The notes under the pieces: model-generated
Seen by the model: only the letters and a program-made list of their open reading frames with translations
Database searches by the model: none
Told to the model about the DNA's origin: nothing
Position numbers and translations under genes: made by a program
From: Rhizobium sp. Q54
Lineage (GTDB): Bacteria; Pseudomonadota; Alphaproteobacteria; SMXS01
DNA length: 64,000 bases
Reading direction: 5' to 3'
Assembly (NCBI GenBank): GCA_945907245.1
Contig: CAMDTB010000001.1
Location: forward strand, 1-64,000
Part shown: piece after piece, positions 9,462 through 18,468 of the stretch
Numbering within the stretch: position 1 is the first letter of the stretch
Layout: each line of letters begins with the position of its first letter

Positions 9462-9476
9462 GTTGCAACGCGCAAG
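9449..9476. promoter_or_regulatory. Perfect 10-bp inverted repeat CTTGCGCGTT-N8-AACGCGCAAG between phaR and phaA; candidate PhaR operator
   Basis: Read directly; lies between divergent phaR and phaAB. Confidence 0.55.
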
Positions 9477-9591
9477 GCGATACTTCCGGAAAACCGCTTG
9501 ATTCTACCGCGCTGCACTATAAGGTCCGCCGCATCCGCCGGCGCCCCGAATCGCGGCCTTTCCCGGCGTGTCAGCTTCAGGGAGATGCATG

Positions 9592-10767
9592 ATGACCGAG
9601 GTGTATATCGTCAGTGCCGCGCGTACGCCGGTGGGTTCCTTCAATGGCTCCCTGAGCAGCGTTCCGGCCCACTATCTCGGCCAGGTCGCCATGACCGAGG
9701 CGCTCAAGCGTGCCGGTGTCGACGGCGCCGATGTGGAAGAGGTGATCTTCGGCCAGATCCTCACCGCCGGCCAGGGCCAGAACCCCGCCCGCCAGGCGTC
9801 GATGAACGCCGGCATCCCGAAAGAGGTCTCGGCATGGGTCGTCAACCAGATGTGCGGCTCGGGCCTGCGCACGGTCGCCCTCGCCACCCAGGCAATCAAG
9901 AACGGCGACGGCAACATCATCATCGCCGGCGGCCAGGAGAGCATGAGCCAGGCCCAGCACGCAGCCTATCTGCGCTCGGGTGTGAAGATGGGCGACCTGA
10001 ACTTCATCGACACCATGATCAAGGATGGCCTGTGGGACGCCTTCAACGGCTATCACATGGGCACCACGGCCGAGAACGTCGCCAAGCAGTGGCAGATCAC
10101 CCGCGAGCAGCAGGACGAGTTCGCCGTTGCATCGCAGCACAAGGCGTCCGCCGCCCAGAAGGCCGGTAAGTTTGCCGACGAGATCGTTCCCGTCACCATC
10201 AAGGGCCGCAAGGGCGACGTCGTCGTGGCCGAGGACGAGTACATTCGCCACGACGCCGCGCTGGACAAGATGGCCGGCATGCGCCCGGCGTTCAGCAAGG
10301 ACGGTACGATCACCGCCGGTAACGCCAGCGGCATCAATGACGGCGCCGCCGCGCTGGTGCTGATGTCGGGCGAGGAAGTCAAGCGCCGCGGCCTGACGCC
10401 GCTGGCCCGTGTCGCCTCGTGGGCCCAGGCCGGCGTCGATCCGGCGATCATGGGCACCGGTCCTATCCCGGCCAGCCGCAAGGCGCTGGAGAAGGCCGGC
10501 TGGAAGGCCAGCGATCTCGATCTTATCGAAGCCAACGAGGCCTTCGCCGCCCAGGCCTGCGCCGTTAACAAGGACATGGGCTGGGATACGTCGAAGGTGA
10601 ACGTCAACGGCGGCGCCATTGCCATCGGCCACCCGATCGGCGCCTCGGGCGCCCGCGTGCTGACGACGCTGCTGCACGAGATGGCCAGGCGCGACGCCAA
10701 GAAGGGCCTGTCGACGCTGTGCATCGGCGGCGGCATGGGCATTGCGCTCTGCGTCGAACGCGACTGA
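9592..10767 (+). CDS. phaA: Acetyl-CoA C-acetyltransferase (beta-ketothiolase)
   Basis: [65 protein letters not shown] thiolase signatures; next to phaB. Confidence 0.95.
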   Translation: MTEVYIVSAARTPVGSFNGSLSSVPAHYLGQVAMTEALKRAGVDGADVEEVIFGQILTAGQGQNPARQASMNAGIPKEVSAWVVNQMCGSGLRTVALATQAIKNGDGNIIIAGGQESMSQAQHAAYLRSGVKMGDLNFIDTMIKDGLWDAFNGYHMGTTAENVAKQWQITREQQDEFAVASQHKASAAQKAGKFADEIVPVTIKGRKGDVVVAEDEYIRHDAALDKMAGMRPAFSKDGTITAGNASGINDGAAALVLMSGEEVKRRGLTPLARVASWAQAGVDPAIMGTGPIPASRKALEKAGWKASDLDLIEANEAFAAQACAVNKDMGWDTSKVNVNGGAIAIGHPIGASGARVLTTLLHEMARRDAKKGLSTLCIGGGMGIALCVERD

Positions 10768-10830
10768 TCCGGATACCACCAAGAAACCTGTAAAAGACCA
10801 AAAACCCGAAGAACCCAGGGAGACGACAAG

Positions 10831-11556
10831 ATGGCACGTGTTGCGCTGGTTACCGGCGGCACCAGAGGTATTGGCGAAGCGGTTTCGATCGCGCTCAAGA
10901 ACGCCGGCTACAAGGTGGCCGCGAACTACGCCGGCAATGATGAAGCCGCCGCGGAATTCAAGCAGCGGACCGGCATCTCGGTATTCAAGTGGAACGTGGG
11001 TGACTTCGACGCCTGCGCCGAAGGCATCAAGGCCGTCGAGGCCGAGCTGGGCCCGATCGACGTGCTGGTGAACAACGCCGGCGTCACCCGCGACGCCATG
11101 CTGCACAAGATGTCCAAGCAGCAGTGGGACGACGTGCTGAACGTCGATCTGACCTCGGTGTTCAACATGTGCCGCCACCTGATCGACGGCATGCGCGAGC
11201 GCAATTTCGGCCGGATCATCAACATGACCTCGATCAACGGCCAGAAGGGCCAGATGGGCCAGACCAACTATTCCGCCGCCAAGGCCGGCATGATCGGCTT
11301 CACCAAGGCGCTGGCGCAGGAAACCGCCAAGAAGGGCATCACCGTCAACGTGATCGCGCCGGGCTACATCAACACCGAGATGGTCGCCGCCGTGCCTGAG
11401 AAGGTGCTGGAAGGCATCATCGCGACGATTCCGGTCGGCCGCCTCGGCGAGCCGGAGGACATCGCCCGCGGCGTGGTCTACCTGGCCGCCGACGATGCCG
11501 GCTTCATCACCGGCTCGACCCTGACCATCAACGGCGCCCAGTATATCGCCGGTTGA
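10831..11556 (+). CDS. phaB: Acetoacetyl-CoA reductase (SDR)
   Basis: VTGGTRGIGEAVS, LVNNAGVTRDAMLHKM, NYSAAKAGMIGFTKALAQE, TLTINGAQYIAG. Confidence 0.95.
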   Translation: MARVALVTGGTRGIGEAVSIALKNAGYKVAANYAGNDEAAAEFKQRTGISVFKWNVGDFDACAEGIKAVEAELGPIDVLVNNAGVTRDAMLHKMSKQQWDDVLNVDLTSVFNMCRHLIDGMRERNFGRIINMTSINGQKGQMGQTNYSAAKAGMIGFTKALAQETAKKGITVNVIAPGYINTEMVAAVPEKVLEGIIATIPVGRLGEPEDIARGVVYLAADDAGFITGSTLTINGAQYIAG

Positions 11557-11576
11557 TCAGCGGTCGCAGAACACCG

Positions 11577-11603
11577 AAAGGGCGGCCTTGGGCCGCCCTT
11601 TTT
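11577..11603 (+). terminator. Rho-independent terminator after phaB
   Basis: Perfect 11-bp stem AAAGGGCGGCC-TTG-GGCCGCCCTTT followed by T-run. Confidence 0.85.
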
Positions 11604-11633
11604 GTTGGATGAATTGCGAGCTTCCCCACGCTA

Positions 11634-11661
11634 TGCTAGCATGTGAGAGCATATGCCAGCA
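11634..11661. promoter_or_regulatory. Candidate FitA-type operator: TGCTAGCAT … ATGCCAGCA
   Basis: Two 9-bp half sites (one mismatch) centred about 20 bp apart, just upstream of the antitoxin ATG at 11679; the left site lies in the perfect palindrome ATGCTAGCAT. Confidence 0.55.
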
Positions 11662-11678
11662 GACCGATGGAGTCGCGT

Positions 11679-11912
11679 ATGGGTAGCATCAGCGTCAGGA
11701 AACTGGATGAGGAAACCATGGAAGGCTTGCGCGTCCGCGCGGCAAGGCACGGCGTTTCCATGGAAGAGGAGGTTCGACGTCTCATCAGGCAGGCGGTCGC
11801 GGCGCCGGAAAAGCTCGGCGATCTGATGTACGAATTATTCGGGCCGGAGAACGGCGTCGACCTGGATCTGCCCAAGCGCGGGAGCCGCGACCCGATCGAA
11901 TTCCCGGAATGA
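11679..11912 (+). CDS. FitA-like ribbon-helix-helix antitoxin
   Basis: MGSISVRKLDEETMEGLRVRAARHGVSMEEEVRRLIRQAV; overlaps the PIN toxin by 4 bp. Confidence 0.87.
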   Translation: MGSISVRKLDEETMEGLRVRAARHGVSMEEEVRRLIRQAVAAPEKLGDLMYELFGPENGVDLDLPKRGSRDPIEFPE

Positions 11913-12334
11913 TCCTTCTCGACACGAACGTGATCTCGGAGATGATGCGAGCGTCTCCGTCGCCTATCGTACGTTCGTGGATGAACTCTTTCGACACTGC
12001 CACGCTGTTCGTCACGTCTGTCACCTTGGCCGAGTTGGCTCATGGATGGAGCATTCTTCCGGACGGTCGGAGGAAGGCCATGCTTGGCGCCCAGATCGAT
12101 CAGGTTTTTGACGTATTTTTTCTGGGCCGAGTGCTCAGTTTCGATGACGTTGCTGCCCGTGCTTACGGCGAGGTCAAAGCGGCGCGCAAAGTGCTGGGAC
12201 GGCCGATCAGCGATTTCGATGCTCAAATCGCCTCGATCTCCCGCACCCAATATTTATCGCTGGCGACCCGCAACATCCGCGATTTCGAGGGGATCGGCCT
12301 CGACCTGATCAACCCGTTCGAGGTGGGGCGCTAG
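11909..12334 (+). CDS. FitB/VapC-like PIN-domain toxin ribonuclease
   Basis: MILLDTNVISEMMR, TLAELAHGW, ISDFDAQIASISRTQYLSLATRNIRDFEGIGLDLINPFE. Confidence 0.92.
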   Translation: MILLDTNVISEMMRASPSPIVRSWMNSFDTATLFVTSVTLAELAHGWSILPDGRRKAMLGAQIDQVFDVFFLGRVLSFDDVAARAYGEVKAARKVLGRPISDFDAQIASISRTQYLSLATRNIRDFEGIGLDLINPFEVGR

Positions 12335-13095
12335 AAATTGTCCTTCCGCCGCCGCGTTTCGGCGAACACTTCGACCAGCGGCGCGCCAACCATGCCCAGA
12401 GTCTTCTGCAAATCCGGGCTGTCGGGGCGCAGGAACGGGTTGGTGGCGATCTCCTCGGCCAGGGTCGAGGGTACGGTGCGCTCGCCGCGGGCGCGCATGT
12501 CGTCGATCATCGACTTGCGGGCGACCAGTGCGCCGTTGTCCGGTTCCACCGTGACGGCGAAGGCGGCGTTGGACTTGGTGTATTCGTGGGCGCAGTACAC
12601 CTGGGTCGATCCCGGCAGCGCGCGCAGCTTTGACAGCGACGTCCACATCTGCTGCGGCGTGCCCTCGAACAGCCGGCCGCAGCCCAGCGCGAACATGGTG
12701 TCGCCGCAGAACAGCGCGTCCGAGTCCCCGAACCAGTAGGCGATGTGGCCGCGCGTGTGGCCGGGCACGTCGAACACCTTGGCGACGCTTTCGCCCAGCG
12801 CGTAGCTCTCGCCGTCGCCGACCTCCACGTCGATGCCGGGAATGCGGTCCCGGTCGGCACGCGGGCCGACGATGGTGCAGCCGGTCGCCTGCTTCAGCGC
12901 CATGTTGCCGCCGGTGTGATCGGCGTGGTGATGAGTGTTGAGGATGTGGGTCAGGGTCCAGCCCTTTTCCGCCAGCGCCTCCAGCACTTCCTCGTGGGTG
13001 GCCGGATCGACGACGGCCGTTTTCCCGGTCGCGACGTCGTGCGCCAGGTACACATAGTTGTCCGACAGGACGGGTATCTGATGTATTTCAAGCAT
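12331..13095 (-). CDS. gloB: Hydroxyacylglutathione hydrolase (glyoxalase II)
   Basis: TAVVDPATHEEVL, NTHHHADHTGGN metallo-beta-lactamase motif, CGDTMFALGCGRLFEGTPQQM, CAHEYTKSNAAFA. Confidence 0.95.
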   Translation of the reverse strand: MLEIHQIPVLSDNYVYLAHDVATGKTAVVDPATHEEVLEALAEKGWTLTHILNTHHHADHTGGNMALKQATGCTIVGPRADRDRIPGIDVEVGDGESYALGESVAKVFDVPGHTRGHIAYWFGDSDALFCGDTMFALGCGRLFEGTPQQMWTSLSKLRALPGSTQVYCAHEYTKSNAAFAVTVEPDNGALVARKSMIDDMRARGERTVPSTLAEEIATNPFLRPDSPDLQKTLGMVGAPLVEVFAETRRRKDNF

Positions 13096-13144
13096 GGGGC
13101 TAACATAGCTCCGGCATGGGGCATTTGGAAGGCGCGGCAGGCAC

Positions 13145-13834
13145 GTGTACCTGGACATCACCGAGTTGCAGGCATTCTACGCCAGCCCGCTTGGGCGTAC
13201 CGCACAGATGCTGGTCCGCGCCCGGCTGATGGAGGCATGGCCGGATTTCGGCGGCGGCGTCACCATGGGCTTCGGCTATGCCGGCCCGCTGCTGCGCGGG
13301 CTGGAGGACACGAGGCCGCCGGTGCTGCTGATGCCGGCCGAGCAGGGCGTCGCCCGCTGGCCGCGCGGCCAGCCCAACCGGGCGGCGCTGGCGGACCCCG
13401 ACTATCTGCCACTGGCCGATGCGTCGGTCGACCGGCTGGTGGTGATGCACGCCATGGAGCATGCCGAGAACACCAGGAAGCTGCTGCGCGAATTCTGGCG
13501 GGTGCTGACTCCGGCCGGCCGGATCATGGTGGTGGTGCCGCACCGGGGCAGCCCCTGGTCGTTCTCCGAGCGCACCCCGTTCGGTCACGGCCGGCCCTAT
13601 TCGGTGCGGCAGGCGAGCCGCCTGCTGGACGATGCGCTGTTCGAGCCGCTGGGCTGGCGCGGCGCGCTCTACGGGCCGCCGGCCGGCGTGCGCCTGCTGC
13701 GCTGGGCCGAGCGCCCCGGTGCGCGATTGTGGCCCCGCATGGCCGGCGTCCTGCTGGTCGAGGCGACGAAGGTGGTCGAGGCCCGGATCAACGGCGGCAA
13801 GGCCCGCCGCGTGCTCGCGTATGCGCGGGCGTGA
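13145..13834 (+). CDS. SAM-dependent class I methyltransferase
   Basis: LPLADASVDRLVVMHAMEHAENTRKLLREFWRVLTPAGRIMVVVPHRGSPWSF; GTG start. Confidence 0.8.
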   Translation: MYLDITELQAFYASPLGRTAQMLVRARLMEAWPDFGGGVTMGFGYAGPLLRGLEDTRPPVLLMPAEQGVARWPRGQPNRAALADPDYLPLADASVDRLVVMHAMEHAENTRKLLREFWRVLTPAGRIMVVVPHRGSPWSFSERTPFGHGRPYSVRQASRLLDDALFEPLGWRGALYGPPAGVRLLRWAERPGARLWPRMAGVLLVEATKVVEARINGGKARRVLAYARA

Positions 13835-13853
13835 GGAATATCCAAAACCACTC

Positions 13854-13945
13854 GTGATTTTGCGAGCGCAGCGACGCAATCCAGCCCTGTGCCATACGGC
13901 GATCAGCGGCTTGGCTGGGTCGCTTCGCTACGCTCGCGAAGTCAC
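13854..13945. repeat. Intergenic imperfect inverted repeat (31-nt arms, GTGATTTTGCGAGCGCAGCGACGCAATCCAG type)
   Basis: Left arm 13854-13884, right arm 13915-13945, near-complementary; between convergent genes. Confidence 0.8.
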
Positions 13946-13952
13946 CAAGGGA

Positions 13953-14591
13953 TCAGATGATTGATGCCAACTGGGTCGGCTTCTCCAGCATCCGCTCGAC
14001 CCCCGCCGCTACCAGCTCTTCCCGGCTGCCATAGCCCCACAGCACGCCGATGGGGGAGAGGCCGTGGGCGCGGGCGCCGATGGCGTCGTGCTCGCGGTCG
14101 CCGACCATCAGGGCTTTCGCGGGATTCTCGCCGGTCTCGGACAGGGCGAAACGGAGCAGGTCGGCCTTGTGGACGTTGGTGCCGTCCAGTTCCGAGCCGA
14201 AGATGCGGTCGAAATAGCCGGCCAGGTTGAAGTGGTCGAGGATGCGCTCGGCGTAGACCCGTGGCTTGCTGGTCGCCAGGTAGAGACGCGGACCGGCGAC
14301 GCGCAGCGCCATCAGCGCCTCCGGAATGCCCGGATAGACTTCGTTCTCGAACAGGCCGACGCGGGCATAGCGCTCGCGGTAGTGCAGCAGCATCATCTCG
14401 CCGCCCTGGTCGGTGCCGGCGAGTGAGCGCAGGCTTTCCTGCATGGGCGGGCCGATGCACCAGGTCAGCTCGTCGGCGTGCGGCACCGGCAGGCCAAGCT
14501 TCCCTAGCGCGTGCTGGATACAGCCGGTGATGCCCGGCTTGGGATCGGTCAGGGTGCCGTCCAGATCGATGAAGACGGCGTCGAAGCTCAT
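13953..14591 (-). CDS. HAD-family hydrolase, phosphoglycolate phosphatase-like
   Basis: MSFDAVFIDLDGTLTDPKPGI, YLATSKPRVYAERIL, MVGDREHDAIGARAHGLSPIGVLWGYG. Confidence 0.85.
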   Translation of the reverse strand: MSFDAVFIDLDGTLTDPKPGITGCIQHALGKLGLPVPHADELTWCIGPPMQESLRSLAGTDQGGEMMLLHYRERYARVGLFENEVYPGIPEALMALRVAGPRLYLATSKPRVYAERILDHFNLAGYFDRIFGSELDGTNVHKADLLRFALSETGENPAKALMVGDREHDAIGARAHGLSPIGVLWGYGSREELVAAGVERMLEKPTQLASII

Positions 14592-15259
14592 CGGTAGACC
14601 GGCGCGCCCGAGGCGTCCCGCTCGCCGTTGAACGCCAGCAGGAACAGCGCCTGCTCGGCCATCAAATTGGCGCGGCGGGTCGAATGGACCCGGCGCGAGC
14701 GCTGGCCGCCCGCGTCGATGGCGAGGAACTTCTCGATGGTGATGCCCAGATCGTCGCACAGCGCGATGAAGTCGCGGATCGTGCACAGATGGATGTTGGG
14801 CGTGTTGTACCAGGGATATTCCAGCGTCTCGGTGTCGGGCATGCGGCCCCTGAACAGCAGCTGCATCCGCACCCGCCAGTGGCCGAAATTGGGGAACGAC
14901 ACGATGGCGCGCTTACCGATGCGCAGCATCTGCTCCAGCCCGGCGCGGGTGTCGCGCATGGCCTGCAGTGTCTGGCTGAGGATGGCGTAGTCGAACGCGC
15001 CGGTCGGATAGTCGGCCAGGTCCCGGTCGGCGTCGCCCTGCACCACCGACAGGCCGCGCGCCACACAGGCGTTGACGCCCTCGCGGCTCAGTTCCATGCC
15101 GCGGGCGTCGACGCGGCGGTCGTGCACCAGGTGATAGAGCAGGTCGCCGTCGCCGCAGCCGATGTCGAGCACCCGGCTGCCCGGCTCGATCATGCGGCCG
15201 ATTTCCAGCAGGTCGACGCGGACGTCCCGCGCGCGAATGTCGGCCTCGCGCGTCGCCAT
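14588..15259 (-). CDS. metW: Methionine biosynthesis protein MetW
   Basis: MIEPGSRVLDIGCGDGDLLYHLVHDRRVDARGMELSREGVNACVARGLSVVQGDADRDLADYPTGAFDYAILSQTLQAM; downstream of metX. Confidence 0.94.
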   Translation of the reverse strand: MATREADIRARDVRVDLLEIGRMIEPGSRVLDIGCGDGDLLYHLVHDRRVDARGMELSREGVNACVARGLSVVQGDADRDLADYPTGAFDYAILSQTLQAMRDTRAGLEQMLRIGKRAIVSFPNFGHWRVRMQLLFRGRMPDTETLEYPWYNTPNIHLCTIRDFIALCDDLGITIEKFLAIDAGGQRSRRVHSTRRANLMAEQALFLLAFNGERDASGAPVYR

Positions 15260-16440
15260 CAGAGACCCCGCTTCTCGGCCGCCGCGCCGATGAAGCCGCG
15301 CAGCACGTCGTAGAATTCGGGCACGTCCAGCAGGAAGGCGTCGTGGCCCTTGTCGGTCTCGAACTCGACGAAGCTGACCGGCGCGGCCACGGCGTTGAGC
15401 GCGTGGACGATGGCGCGGCTTTCCGCCGTCGGATAGAGCCAGTCGCTGGTGAACGAGGCGACGCAGAACTGCGCCTTGGTGCCCTTGAAGGCGTTGGCCA
15501 GCAGCCCGCCGTAATCCGCCGCCAGGTCGAAATAGTCCATGGCGCGGGTGATGTAGAGATAGGAGTTGGCGTCGAACCGGTCGACGAAGGTGCTGCCCTG
15601 GTGCCGCAGATAGCTTTCGATCTGGAAATCCGCGTCGAAGCCGAAGGTCAGCGCCTCGCGGTCCTGCAGCTTGCGGCCGAACTTCTGGTGCAGGCCGGCT
15701 TCCGACAGATAGGTGATGTGCGCGGCCATGCGCGCCACCGACAGGCCCGCCTTGGGACCCGGCCCGCCGTAGTAGCTGCCGCCGCGCCATTCGGGATCGG
15801 CCATGATCGCCTGGCGGCCGACCTCGTGGAACGCGATGTTCTGCGCAGAATGCCGCGCGGTGGTGGCGACCGGGATCGCCGAGAACACCCGCTCGGGATA
15901 GCGCGCCGCCCAGTCCAGCACCTGCATGCCGCCCATGGAGCCGCCGATGACGCAGAACAGGTCCGGAATGCCCAGCTGGTCGAGGAACGCGGCCTGCAGC
16001 CGCACCATGTCGCCGATGGTGATGACCGGGAAGTCGATGCCCCATTGGCGGCCCGTCGCCGGGTTGATCTCCTTCGGGCCGGTGGTGCCGAGGCAGCCGC
16101 CCAGCACGTTGGCGCAGATCACGTAGAAGCGGTTGGTGTCGACAATCTTGCCGGGGCCGACGGCGCTTTCCCACCAGCCTTCCTTGCCGGTGATCGGATG
16201 CGGATTGGCGACATGCTGGTCGCCGGTCAGCGCGTGGCACACCAGCACCGCGTTCGACTTGTCGGCGTTTAGCGCGCCATAGGTCTGGTAGGCAACCGTC
16301 ACCTCGGGCAGTTCGGCGCCCGACACCAGCCGGAACGGCACGGCACCCAGACGCATCACGCTGCCGCGCGGGTCGTCGTCCTGTCCGTGCTGTCGCCGCG
16401 CTTCCACGTAATTGGGGTGCGGCAGGGCAATCGAGTTCAT
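15259..16440 (-). CDS. metX: Homoserine O-acetyltransferase
   Basis: [50 protein letters not shown], alpha/beta hydrolase fold. Confidence 0.95.
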   Translation of the reverse strand: MNSIALPHPNYVEARRQHGQDDDPRGSVMRLGAVPFRLVSGAELPEVTVAYQTYGALNADKSNAVLVCHALTGDQHVANPHPITGKEGWWESAVGPGKIVDTNRFYVICANVLGGCLGTTGPKEINPATGRQWGIDFPVITIGDMVRLQAAFLDQLGIPDLFCVIGGSMGGMQVLDWAARYPERVFSAIPVATTARHSAQNIAFHEVGRQAIMADPEWRGGSYYGGPGPKAGLSVARMAAHITYLSEAGLHQKFGRKLQDREALTFGFDADFQIESYLRHQGSTFVDRFDANSYLYITRAMDYFDLAADYGGLLANAFKGTKAQFCVASFTSDWLYPTAESRAIVHALNAVAAPVSFVEFETDKGHDAFLLDVPEFYDVLRGFIGAAAEKRGL

Positions 16441-16591
16441 GGGTCTGGCGGCGCCTTGGTGTCTGGCCGGTTCACATAGGTCCGGGCGGCGAACTAGCTA
16501 GGGTGCGGTGCTTCGGAGTGTCAATGTTTTCTTTGATTTTCGGGGGGGTGCCGACTAGTAATGGCGCTTCCGAAATCAGGGGCTCCCTGCC

Positions 16592-17374
16592 ATGTCCCAG
16601 CCGTCGCTGGAGCAGATACGCGAGAAGATCGATGCGGTGGATGACCAGATCCACGCGCTACTGATGGAACGCGCCAGGCTGGGCGAGCTGGTGGTCGCCG
16701 CCAAGAACGGCGCCGCGCCGGATGCGCCGCGCCTGCGGCCGGGCCGCGAGGCGCGCATCCTGCGCCGCCTGAAGGGCCGGCACCAGGGCAACATCCCGTT
16801 CCCGGTCGTCGCCCATATGTGGCGCGAGATGATGACCGCCTTCCTCAACCGCCAGTCGCCCATCGAGGTCGCCGTCTGGGGCGGCCGCAACCGCATCGCG
16901 GTGTGGGACCTGGCGCGCGCCCATTTCGGCGTCAATACGCGCTTCACGCCGCAGCAGGACGCGGCCGCCGCGCTGTCGCACCTGGCGTCGACGCCCGGCG
17001 CCATCGGCGTGTTCGCGTTCGATCCGGAGCAGGACGCCGGCGACTGCTGGTGGCGCAGCCTGACATCGTCCGCATGCACCGGGGCAGGCCTGCAGATCTT
17101 CGCGCGCCTGCCCTTTTTCATCGAGAACGGCATCACCGCCTTCGCCGTCGCCAACGCCCGCGAGGACAGCGGCGACGAGACCACCCTGGCGGTGCTGGAA
17201 GGCGCCCGCGACAACGGACCCGGCGACATCCTGGCGCGACATAACGGCACGGCGCTGGTCGCCATCCCCGGGTTCCACCGGACGGGTGACGACGCGCTGG
17301 AAGCCGCACGCGCCGCCCATGGCGCAAGGAGCGCCGCCGTTATCGGCGGCTACGCCAACCCGATCAAAGGCTAA
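16592..17374 (+). CDS. Chorismate mutase with C-terminal region resembling a degenerate prephenate dehydratase domain
   Basis: MSQPSLEQIREKIDAVDDQIHALLMERARLGELVVAAKNG (AroQ fold) plus a ~170 aa extension; next to hisC/tyrC. Confidence 0.8.
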   Translation: MSQPSLEQIREKIDAVDDQIHALLMERARLGELVVAAKNGAAPDAPRLRPGREARILRRLKGRHQGNIPFPVVAHMWREMMTAFLNRQSPIEVAVWGGRNRIAVWDLARAHFGVNTRFTPQQDAAAALSHLASTPGAIGVFAFDPEQDAGDCWWRSLTSSACTGAGLQIFARLPFFIENGITAFAVANAREDSGDETTLAVLEGARDNGPGDILARHNGTALVAIPGFHRTGDDALEAARAAHGARSAAVIGGYANPIKG

Positions 17375-17379
17375 ACACA

Positions 17380-18468
17380 ATGAACGGACCCGTTCCGCGC
17401 CCCGGCGTGCTCGCCATCGAGCCGTACCAGGGCGGCAAGTCCAAGGACACCAGCTACGTCGGCAAGATGTCGTCGAACGAGGCGGCGCTCGGCCCCAGCC
17501 CGAAGGCGCTCGACGCCTATGCGAAGGCCGCCGCCGTCACCCACCGCTATCCCGACGGCGGCGCGCACCTGCTGCGCGAGGCCATCGCCCGCCGCCACGA
17601 CATCGAGATCGACCGCGTTGTCTGCGGCTGTGGCTCCGACGAGCTGCTGCAACTGCTGTGCCGCGGCTATGCCGGCCCCGGCGACGAGGTGGTCTACAGC
17701 GAGCACGGCTTCCTGATCTACCCGATCGCCGCCACCGCCTGTGGCGCGACCCCGGTCGCGGCCAAGGACGACGGCTACACCGTGTCGGTCGATTCCATGC
17801 TGAAATGCATCGGCGACCGGACGAAGATCGTGTTCATCGCCAACCCCAACAACCCGACCGGCACCTACATCCCCCGCGCCGAGCTGGAGAGGCTCCACGC
17901 TGGCCTGCCGCCGCACGTGGTGCTGGTGATCGACGCCGCCTATGCCGAATTCGTCACCGACCCTGACTACGATTCGGGGCAGGAGCTGGCGTCCTGGGCG
18001 CCCAACGTGGTGATGACCCGCACCTTCTCGAAGATCTACGGCCTCGCCGCCCTGCGCGTCGGCTGGGCTTACGGGGCGCCCGCCATCATCGACGTGCTGA
18101 ACCGGCTGCGCGGCCCGTTCAACGTGCCGACCCCGGCGCAGGCCGCCGCGGTCGCCGCGCTCGAGGACCGCGAGTTCTTCGACAAGGCGCTCGCCCACAA
18201 CACCCGCTGGCGCGACTGGCTGTTCCAGCGCCTCGGCGGCCTCGGCCTGCACGTGGTGCCCAGTGCCGGCAATTTCCTGCTGATCGATTTCGGCTCGGCG
18301 GCGGGCGCCCATGCCGCCGACGAATATCTGCGCGACAAGGGCTGGTACCTGCGCCGCATGGACAGCTACGGCTTCAAGGACCATCTGCGCCTGACCGTGG
18401 GCACCGAGAACGAGAACCGGGGCGTCACCGACGTCCTCGCTGCGTTCATGGAGACCGCGCGTGTTTGA
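17380..18468 (+). CDS. hisC: Histidinol-phosphate/aromatic aminotransferase
   Basis: SNEAALGPSPKAL, VFIANPNNPTGTYIPRAEL, TRTFSKIYGLAALRVGWAYG PLP motif. Confidence 0.92.
   Translation: MNGPVPRPGVLAIEPYQGGKSKDTSYVGKMSSNEAALGPSPKALDAYAKAAAVTHRYPDGGAHLLREAIARRHDIEIDRVVCGCGSDELLQLLCRGYAGPGDEVVYSEHGFLIYPIAATACGATPVAAKDDGYTVSVDSMLKCIGDRTKIVFIANPNNPTGTYIPRAELERLHAGLPPHVVLVIDAAYAEFVTDPDYDSGQELASWAPNVVMTRTFSKIYGLAALRVGWAYGAPAIIDVLNRLRGPFNVPTPAQAAAVAALEDREFFDKALAHNTRWRDWLFQRLGGLGLHVVPSAGNFLLIDFGSAAGAHAADEYLRDKGWYLRRMDSYGFKDHLRLTVGTENENRGVTDVLAAFMETARV

Noticed and set aside
9577-11178. 533-aa minus-strand ORF
   Set aside because: Antisense shadow of phaA/phaB; His/Val/Gly/Asp-rich composition typical of GC-rich antisense frames.
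16441-16591. Possible SAM-II-type riboswitch upstream of metX
   Set aside because: Looked for the conserved SAM-II sequence blocks in the metX leader and could not find them; a covariance-model search would settle it.
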